From: Chthoniobacterales bacterium
GTDB taxonomy: Bacteria; Verrucomicrobiota; Verrucomicrobiia; Chthoniobacterales; UBA10450
Reading direction: 5' to 3'
Length of the DNA stretch: 10,155 nucleotides
Assembly (NCBI GenBank): GCA_013697015.1
Contig: JACCXL010000355.1
Coordinates: 1 to 10,155 of the forward strand
Shown here: positions 5,521-10,155 of the stretch, piece by piece
Position numbering within the stretch: position 1 is the first letter of the stretch
How the letters are laid out: each line of letters begins with the position of its first letter
Notes under the pieces: generated by a model
What the model saw: only the letters and a program-made list of their open reading frames with translations
Told to the model about the DNA's origin: nothing
Databases searched by the model: none
Made by a program: the position numbers and the translations under genes

Positions 5521-6537
5521 ATGATCATAATCACTCAGCCGAGCGCCACTGAAGCGCAGATCGATTCCATCGTGGCTCGCGTGCACGAGTTTGGACTCGA
5601 CGCGCAGATCAGCCGTGGCGCTTCGCGCGTGATTATTGGAGTGATCGGCGCCGAGGATTTAGTGCGCGAGAAGCCACTCGCGGCCATGCCGGGCGTTGAA
5701 GCGATCGTGCCGGTGCTAAAGCCTTATCGACTAGCTTCCTACGATGCCCGTGGCAAAGCTTCAGCCGTTGCCGTCGGCGGCATCATGATCGGCGCCACCC
5801 ACGACGTCGCGCTGATCTGCGGGCCTTGTTCAGTCGAGAGCGAGGATCAGATTGTTTCCATCGCCCGGAAAGTGAAAAAAATGGGCGCGAAACTCCTGCG
5901 GGGCGGCGCATTCAAGCCGCGCACATCGCCCTACAGCTTCCAAGGGCTGCGCGAGGATGGTTTGCGCTACCTGGCCGAAGCGCGCGCCCAGACCGGACTC
6001 CCGATCATCACCGAGATCATGGACGCGCGCGATCTTCCGATAGTCGAGCGTTACGCGGATTGTTTGCAGATCGGCACGCGCAACATGCAGAACTTCACGC
6101 TGCTGAAGGAAGTAGGTCGCAGCCGCTTGCCGGTTCTTCTGAAACGCGGATTTAGCGCCACGATCAACGACTTGATCATGAGCGCCGAGTACATCTTGAG
6201 CGAGGGCAACCCAAATGTCCTGCTCTGCGAGCGGGGTATTCGGACTTTCGAAACCGCCACTCGTTACACACTTGATCTGAACGCCGTTCCCCTTTTGAAA
6301 TCCAAAACGCACCTGCCCGTGATCGTCGATCCGACTCACGGTATCGGATTGCGCGATTTCGTTCCGCGCATGTCGCTCGCCTCACTCGCGGCCGGCGCCG
6401 ACGCCTTGCTCATCGAAGTGCACGATTCCCCGGACCTGGCGAAGAGTGATGGCGAGCAGGCCATCACGCCGGACACTTTTGCCGATCTTGTTCCACGGCT
6501 GCGCGCCGTCGCTCAAGCCGTCGGTCGCGCTCTTTAG
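5521..6537 (+). CDS. aroF: 3-deoxy-7-phosphoheptulonate (DAHP) synthase, type I-beta with N-terminal ferredoxin-like domain
   Basis: The enzyme condenses phosphoenolpyruvate and erythrose-4-phosphate to DAHP, the first step of the shikimate pathway, in the cytoplasm. It has 338 residues, full length for this subtype. Residues 1-68 are the ferredoxin-like (ACT-like) regulatory domain (MIIITQPSATEAQIDSIV to VLKPYRLAS), as in the Thermotoga enzyme, where it mediates feedback inhibition by aromatic amino acids. The barrel carries GPCSVES (Cys103), KPRTSPYSFQG (132-142), LLKRG (206-210), CERGIRTFE and DPTHG (His273). Cys103, His273, Glu299 and Asp310 fit the four metal ligands of the family, so it should be active. 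An 81-base GC-rich gap with short repeats of CTCGC/GCTCGC separates it from the transpeptidase gene; I see no promoter or clear terminator there. It is followed after 35 bases by mfd, which suggests co-transcription. No strong Shine-Dalgarno sequence is visible. Confidence 0.97.
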   Translation: MIIITQPSATEAQIDSIVARVHEFGLDAQISRGASRVIIGVIGAEDLVREKPLAAMPGVEAIVPVLKPYRLASYDARGKASAVAVGGIMIGATHDVALICGPCSVESEDQIVSIARKVKKMGAKLLRGGAFKPRTSPYSFQGLREDGLRYLAEARAQTGLPIITEIMDARDLPIVERYADCLQIGTRNMQNFTLLKEVGRSRLPVLLKRGFSATINDLIMSAEYILSEGNPNVLLCERGIRTFETATRYTLDLNAVPLLKSKTHLPVIVDPTHGIGLRDFVPRMSLASLAAGADALLIEVHDSPDLAKSDGEQAITPDTFADLVPRLRAVAQAVGRAL

Positions 6538-6540
6538 ATT

Positions 6541-6576
6541 TCACTCGCGATCGCCCGGTTTGATCTTGGCGAGTGA
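6541..6576. repeat. Perfect 8-bp inverted repeat spanning the mfd GTG start
   Basis: TCACTCGC at 6541-6548 and GCGAGTGA at 6569-6576 are exact reverse complements with a 20-base loop. The left arm begins 4 bases after the aroF stop and the right arm contains the GTG start of mfd at 6573. In RNA the hairpin would bury that start codon. If mfd instead starts at ATG 6594, the hairpin would be a simple intercistronic element. No T-tract follows. Confidence 0.5.
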
Positions 6577-9500
6577 CCATCGCAACTTTGCCGATGTCAG
6601 CAGCTGCGTCAGATCTCCTGTCGCTGGTCACGCAAACCAATGCGATTCGGGAGAAGCTGAATTGCATCGCGCAGGGCCGGGTTCCGGTCGCCTTCTCGCA
6701 TGTCACGGAGGCCGCACAGCCCTTTTTGGTCGCCGCGATCGCGGCCAACGTGCATCAAACACTCTGGATTATCTGTCCGAACGTCCGCACCCAAGAGCTC
6801 CTGCATGAGTCGTTGCTGAACTGGTTGCCCGGCGCGCTCTTCTTGCCGGAAGCGGAGTTTTCCGCCGTCGAGAATGTCCTGCCCGATCCGGAAATCTCCG
6901 CCGAACGGCTCGCTCTGCTCAGTCACGTCGAACGCGATGAAGGACCACACGTAATCGTCGCGACCCGTGCCGGTCTTGATCAGCCTGCGCCCGCGCTCGG
7001 GTCGCTAAAAAATAACGCACTGACGCTGAAGCGCGGTTCACAACGAAGCATGGAGCAGCTCGTGGAAGCGCTGGTGCACGCCGGCTACGAACGCGCAGCG
7101 CAAGTGACGACGCGAGGGCAATTCGCGGTACGCGGAGGAATTCTCGATGCTTTTTCGTGGCAGGCACAGCTCCCAGTCCGGGCCGAGTTCGTTGGCGATG
7201 AAATCGAATCCCTGCGCGAGTTCGACATCGACACGCAAGTTTCAATTCGCACACTGCAGTCCGTTGATCTCCTCGTCGGCGCGGCCGAGAAGCAGACCGG
7301 CCAGGTTCACGAATATATTGGCGCAGACCACCTGCGAGTCGCGGTCGAGTCGAGTGACGAAGGCGAAGCGGAAATAAACATCGGCGAAGGCTGGCTGGAG
7401 CGCGGCGGACCGGAAGTGTTCGCGGGCGCGTTTCAGGATTGTGAAATCGGAGAGTTCGCGATTGGCGACTTCATGCTCGTCGAGGCCAAGCGCACGCAGT
7501 TTTCCGCGCGCCTGAAACAGTGGCGCGTTAACGGGGAGCGCATCGTCATTTACTTTCAAACGGAAGGCGAGATGGAGCGCTTCCGCGAACTCATGGCGGA
7601 GGCGGACGGAGCGCTGGCAGGCGTCCAACTGGCGGAAGGAACGCTCGCGCGCGGCTTCTCTTTCCCGGATGGCAAGCTGGTCGTCCTTTCCGCCGCGGAA
7701 CTTTTTGGGCGCTTCCCCACGCACGGCCGGCGTCGCTTGCAGCGCGCAGAGAAATTAGTCCGAAACCGCACCCAGATTGATTTTAGCGAGCTGAACGAAG
7801 GCGATCTAGTCGTTCACCTGGAACATGGTGTCGGACGCTTCGCGCAGCTCACCCGCGTGGCGGCGCCCGGCGGTGGCGAGCAGGAAGTTCTCGTGCTCGA
7901 GTTTGCGAACGATGCCAAACTTTATGTTCCGCTCGAGCAAGCCTATCTCGTCTCGCGCTATGTCGGCGTCGGCAAGAAATCTCCGCCGCTCAGCTCGCTC
8001 GCGGACGTGAAGTGGGCACGCGCGAAGAAGAGCGCAGCCGCGTCGATCTTCGATTACGCCGGCAAGATGCTGGCCGTGCAGGCGGAACGTGAGACGCAAC
8101 TGGGCCACGCTTTTGGGCCGGACACGAAATGGCAGGCGGAATTTGAACATTCCTTTCCCTTTCGCGAGACGCCGGATCAATTGACAGCAATCGCCGCCAC
8201 GAAACGCGACATGGAACAGGCCCGCTCCATGGACCGCCTGATCTGTGGCGACGTCGGATTCGGCAAAACGGAGGTCGCGATTCGAGCCGCTTTCAAAGCA
8301 GTCATGGAAGGCAAACAGGTCGCAGTCCTTGCGCCCACCACCGTCCTGGCGCAGCAGCATTTCGAAACCTTTCGGCAGCGCATGCTCGATTATCCGGTTC
8401 GCATCGAAATGCTAAGCCGCTTTCGCTCTCACACGGAACAGCGGAAAGTCATTCAACTGGTGCGGGCAGGCGGAGTTGACGTTGTCATCGGCACGCACCG
8501 CCTCATCTCCGGGGACGTCATCTTCAAGAATCTTGGGCTTGTCGTGATCGACGAAGAACAGCGGTTCGGCGTCCTCCACAAAGAAAAGTTTAAAGAACTC
8601 TTCCAGCTGGTCGACGTCCTGACCTTATCCGCCACGCCCATTCCGCGGACCCTCTATCTTTCACTCGTGGGCGTGAAAGACATGTCCACGATTGAGACAC
8701 CGCCGCTGAATCGTCTGCCCGTCGAGACCGTCGTCTGCGGCTATGACGAGCGCATCATCCGGGATGCGATCAACCGCGAGCTCGAGCGGCAAGGCCAGGT
8801 TTATTTTCTGCACAACCGCGTCCAATCAATCGAGAAAGCGCGGGACCGGATTGTCGAACTATGTCCGGCGGCGCGGGTCGAGTTCGGTCACGGTCAAATG
8901 GACGCGGACGAGCTCGAGTCGGTCATGGAACGCTTCGTCGCGGGAAAAATCGATGTCCTCGTCTGCACCACCATCATCGAGAGCGGTCTCGATATCCCGA
9001 ATGCCAATACCATCATCATCGATCGGGCGGATCGCTTCGGCCTGGCCGATCTCTATCAACTGCGCGGGCGGGTCGGACGCGCCGAACACAAGGCCCACGC
9101 CTATCTGCTGCTGCCGCGTGAGATGATGACCGTCGGCGCCGCGCGTAAACGGATCAATGCCATCAAACAATACAGCTCGTTAGGCGCGGGTTTTCGCATC
9201 GCGATGCGCGATCTGGAAATCCGCGGTGCGGGCAGCATCCTCGGCACGGCGCAGAGCGGCCACATCATGGCGGTCGGATTCGACCTTTACTGTCAGCTCC
9301 TCCGGCAGGCGGTGGCCCAGCTCAAGGGCGAGAAGTACAAGCGCCACCTGGAAGTTGATCTGCGACTCGATTTCATCGCCAGTAACGAAGCTGAATTTGT
9401 GCAGCTCGGCCCGGCAACCCGCATCCCGGCCTTCATCCCCGCCATCTACATCAGCGATACGACGCTGCGCATTCAGGCTTACCGCCATCTCGCGGAGCTC

Positions 9501-9770
9501 TCGACGCGCGAACAGTGGGATCGCTTACGGAAAGAATGGCGCGACCGCTTCGGGAAGTTCCCGAGGCCGGTCGACAATCTCTTCGGCTTGAGCGAGATTA
9601 AACTCGCGGCTGGCAAAGCTGGCATCACGCGGGTGGAGGTGCGCGAAGACAAACTGATGCTTACGCGCCACGGGGATTTTCTCCTTGTCGGCGGGAAATT
9701 TCCCCGCATAAGTACTGATAGACTCGACCGGTCTATCGGCGAAGTTCTGAATCTGATTAAGAAGCTGTGA
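6573..9770 (+). CDS. mfd: Transcription-repair coupling factor Mfd
   Basis: This is a DNA translocase that removes RNA polymerase stalled at lesions and recruits UvrA for nucleotide excision repair. Its 1065 residues make it slightly shorter than the E. coli enzyme (1148). The N-terminal UvrB-like module spans about 30-330, including TRGQFAVRGGILDAF and VRAEFVGDEIESLREFD. The RNA-polymerase-interacting domain starts at about 402 (FSELNEGDLVVHLEHGVGRF). The RecG-like helicase core has Walker A GDVGFGKTE at 559-567, APTTVLAQQHFETF, DEEQ at 660-663 followed by RFGV, LSATPIPRTL, and motifs V-VI in TTIIESGLDIPNANTIII and QLRGRVGR. The TRG translocation motif is near 875-895 (GAGFRIAMRDLEIRGAGSILG). 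The C-terminal D7 domain spans about 930-1030. All ATPase motifs are intact. Start choice is open: GTG 6573 lies in an inverted repeat, while ATG 6594 would cut 7 residues; neither has a good Shine-Dalgarno. The stop overlaps the next start by 4 nt. Confidence 0.98.
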   Translation: MTIATLPMSAAASDLLSLVTQTNAIREKLNCIAQGRVPVAFSHVTEAAQPFLVAAIAANVHQTLWIICPNVRTQELLHESLLNWLPGALFLPEAEFSAVENVLPDPEISAERLALLSHVERDEGPHVIVATRAGLDQPAPALGSLKNNALTLKRGSQRSMEQLVEALVHAGYERAAQVTTRGQFAVRGGILDAFSWQAQLPVRAEFVGDEIESLREFDIDTQVSIRTLQSVDLLVGAAEKQTGQVHEYIGADHLRVAVESSDEGEAEINIGEGWLERGGPEVFAGAFQDCEIGEFAIGDFMLVEAKRTQFSARLKQWRVNGERIVIYFQTEGEMERFRELMAEADGALAGVQLAEGTLARGFSFPDGKLVVLSAAELFGRFPTHGRRRLQRAEKLVRNRTQIDFSELNEGDLVVHLEHGVGRFAQLTRVAAPGGGEQEVLVLEFANDAKLYVPLEQAYLVSRYVGVGKKSPPLSSLADVKWARAKKSAAASIFDYAGKMLAVQAERETQLGHAFGPDTKWQAEFEHSFPFRETPDQLTAIAATKRDMEQARSMDRLICGDVGFGKTEVAIRAAFKAVMEGKQVAVLAPTTVLAQQHFETFRQRMLDYPVRIEMLSRFRSHTEQRKVIQLVRAGGVDVVIGTHRLISGDVIFKNLGLVVIDEEQRFGVLHKEKFKELFQLVDVLTLSATPIPRTLYLSLVGVKDMSTIETPPLNRLPVETVVCGYDERIIRDAINRELERQGQVYFLHNRVQSIEKARDRIVELCPAARVEFGHGQMDADELESVMERFVAGKIDVLVCTTIIESGLDIPNANTIIIDRADRFGLADLYQLRGRVGRAEHKAHAYLLLPREMMTVGAARKRINAIKQYSSLGAGFRIAMRDLEIRGAGSILGTAQSGHIMAVGFDLYCQLLRQAVAQLKGEKYKRHLEVDLRLDFIASNEAEFVQLGPATRIPAFIPAIYISDTTLRIQAYRHLAELSTREQWDRLRKEWRDRFGKFPRPVDNLFGLSEIKLAAGKAGITRVEVREDKLMLTRHGDFLLVGGKFPRISTDRLDRSIGEVLNLIKKL

Positions 9771-10155
9771 AACCGACTCGTCGTCTCAAACCATTGTTTA
9801 TTGCGGGAGCAACGTTCTTGCTCCTGGGTGCCACGCACGGTGCCCCCGCGGCCGATCGCTCCGCTCCTCCTCCAAACTCCCGGCCCGCCACCCCTCCGAC
9901 CGGAGGAGGAGAGGGTGGGTCCGAGCGTTCGCCGGGCGGGGCCTTGCCGATCAACGGCATCGCCGCTGTCGTCAATGGAGACGTCATCACCTATTCGCAA
10001 GTGCGAGATCTGGTTGGGCCGCGCGAGAAATTGCTCCGGTCCCAATTTAGCGGAGAGGAATTGATCACCAAAATCAAGGAGGTGCGTGGCGCCGCACTGA
10101 AGGATTTAATCGATCGGCAGCTGATCCTGCAGGCTTTCAGCAAAGAGCACGCCGA
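9767..10155 (+). CDS. SurA-like periplasmic chaperone / peptidyl-prolyl isomerase, N-terminal part
   Basis: I translated this frame by hand: GTG at 9767 is followed by 129 complete open codons to the right edge, where the gene is cut. Residues 1-28 are a signal peptide: basic KPTRRLK, hydrophobic LFIAGATFLLLGA, and cleavage near APA. Residues 30-59 are a Pro/Ser/Gly-rich linker. From about 62 the text INGIAAVVNGDVITYSQVRDL and later LKDLIDRQLILQAF match the N-terminal chaperone domain of SurA/PpiC-type proteins, which help outer-membrane proteins fold in the periplasm. The parvulin isomerase domain, if present, lies outside the window, so activity cannot be judged and I give no gene symbol. 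The GTG overlaps the mfd TGA (GTGA), which suggests translational coupling. The linker is encoded in part by an inverted repeat (9864-9911). Confidence 0.85.
   Translation, partial: MKPTRRLKPLFIAGATFLLLGATHGAPAADRSAPPPNSRPATPPTGGGEGGSERSPGGALPINGIAAVVNGDVITYSQVRDLVGPREKLLRSQFSGEELITKIKEVRGAALKDLIDRQLILQAFSKEHA
9864..9911. repeat. Inverted repeat with 10-bp perfect arms inside the surA-like coding sequence
   Basis: CTCCTCCTCC at 9864-9873 and GGAGGAGGAG at 9902-9911 are exact reverse complements with a 28-base GC-rich loop. It encodes residues 33-49 of the SurA-like protein, a Pro-rich then Gly-rich linker between the signal peptide and the folded domain. This could be biased-codon low complexity or a short palindromic element that inserted in frame in a tolerant linker. 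Confidence 0.5.

Noticed and set aside
5830..6339. Open frame of 169 codons on the minus strand
   Set aside because: It is antisense to the aroF barrel, whose motifs are intact, so it is a shadow.
6547..6554. GCGATCGC octamer resembling the cyanobacterial HIP1 element
   Set aside because: One copy in GC-rich DNA is expected by chance, and no gene here suggests cyanobacteria.
7806..8360. Open frame of 184 codons on the minus strand
   Set aside because: It is antisense to the middle of mfd (RNA-polymerase-binding domain to helicase motif I) and is a by-product of GC-rich codon use.
9479..10045. Open frame of 188 codons on the minus strand
   Set aside because: It is antisense to the end of mfd and the start of the surA-like gene; its product is Arg/Ser-rich without domain features.

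Overview
The window is ordinary chromosomal DNA from a GC-rich bacterium, most likely a member of the Verrucomicrobia (PVC group). The main support is a small protein that I recognise as Minf_1886-like, a family named after Methylacidiphilum infernorum. Several secreted or lipid-anchored proteins and a mostly Shine-Dalgarno-poor gene set fit this. The lineage is an inference from gene content, not from a marker gene. Coding density is high, no gap exceeds about 170 bases, and I see no tRNA, rRNA, CRISPR array, insertion sequence or phage gene.

Layout. Positions 1-2823 are read leftward. A secreted protein of unknown function, broken by a one-base frameshift at a T5 run near 1889-1893 (1524-2823), is followed by a Minf_1886-family protein (983-1417). 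That gene overlaps by 4 nt the start of an M16 zinc peptidase that runs off the left edge (1-986). A rightward gene at 2957-3490 encodes a secreted, Tyr/Gly-rich protein with a C-terminal peptidoglycan-binding domain. It converges on a leftward pair (4650 to 3560): an FmdB-type zinc-ribbon protein and, overlapping it by 4 nt, a membrane protein with its own N-terminal zinc ribbon.

From 4822 to the right edge everything is read rightward: an L,D-transpeptidase lipoprotein (4822-5439), type I-beta DAHP synthase aroF (5521-6537), the transcription-repair coupling factor mfd (6573-9770), and the N-terminal third or so of a SurA-like periplasmic folding factor (9767 to the edge), overlapping mfd by 4 nt. 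aroF, mfd and the surA-like gene are spaced as one operon; the transpeptidase may belong to it.

Two themes recur. One is the cell envelope: an L,D-transpeptidase, a peptidoglycan-binding protein, a SurA-like chaperone and a secreted peptidase. The other is translational coupling, with three separate 4-nt ATGA/GTGA overlaps. I found no convincing new biological system. The points most worth a second look are the frameshifted gene, which looks like an inactivated peptidase-like protein, and several short inverted repeats. One of these lies in the coding sequence of the SurA-like protein and another covers the GTG start of mfd.
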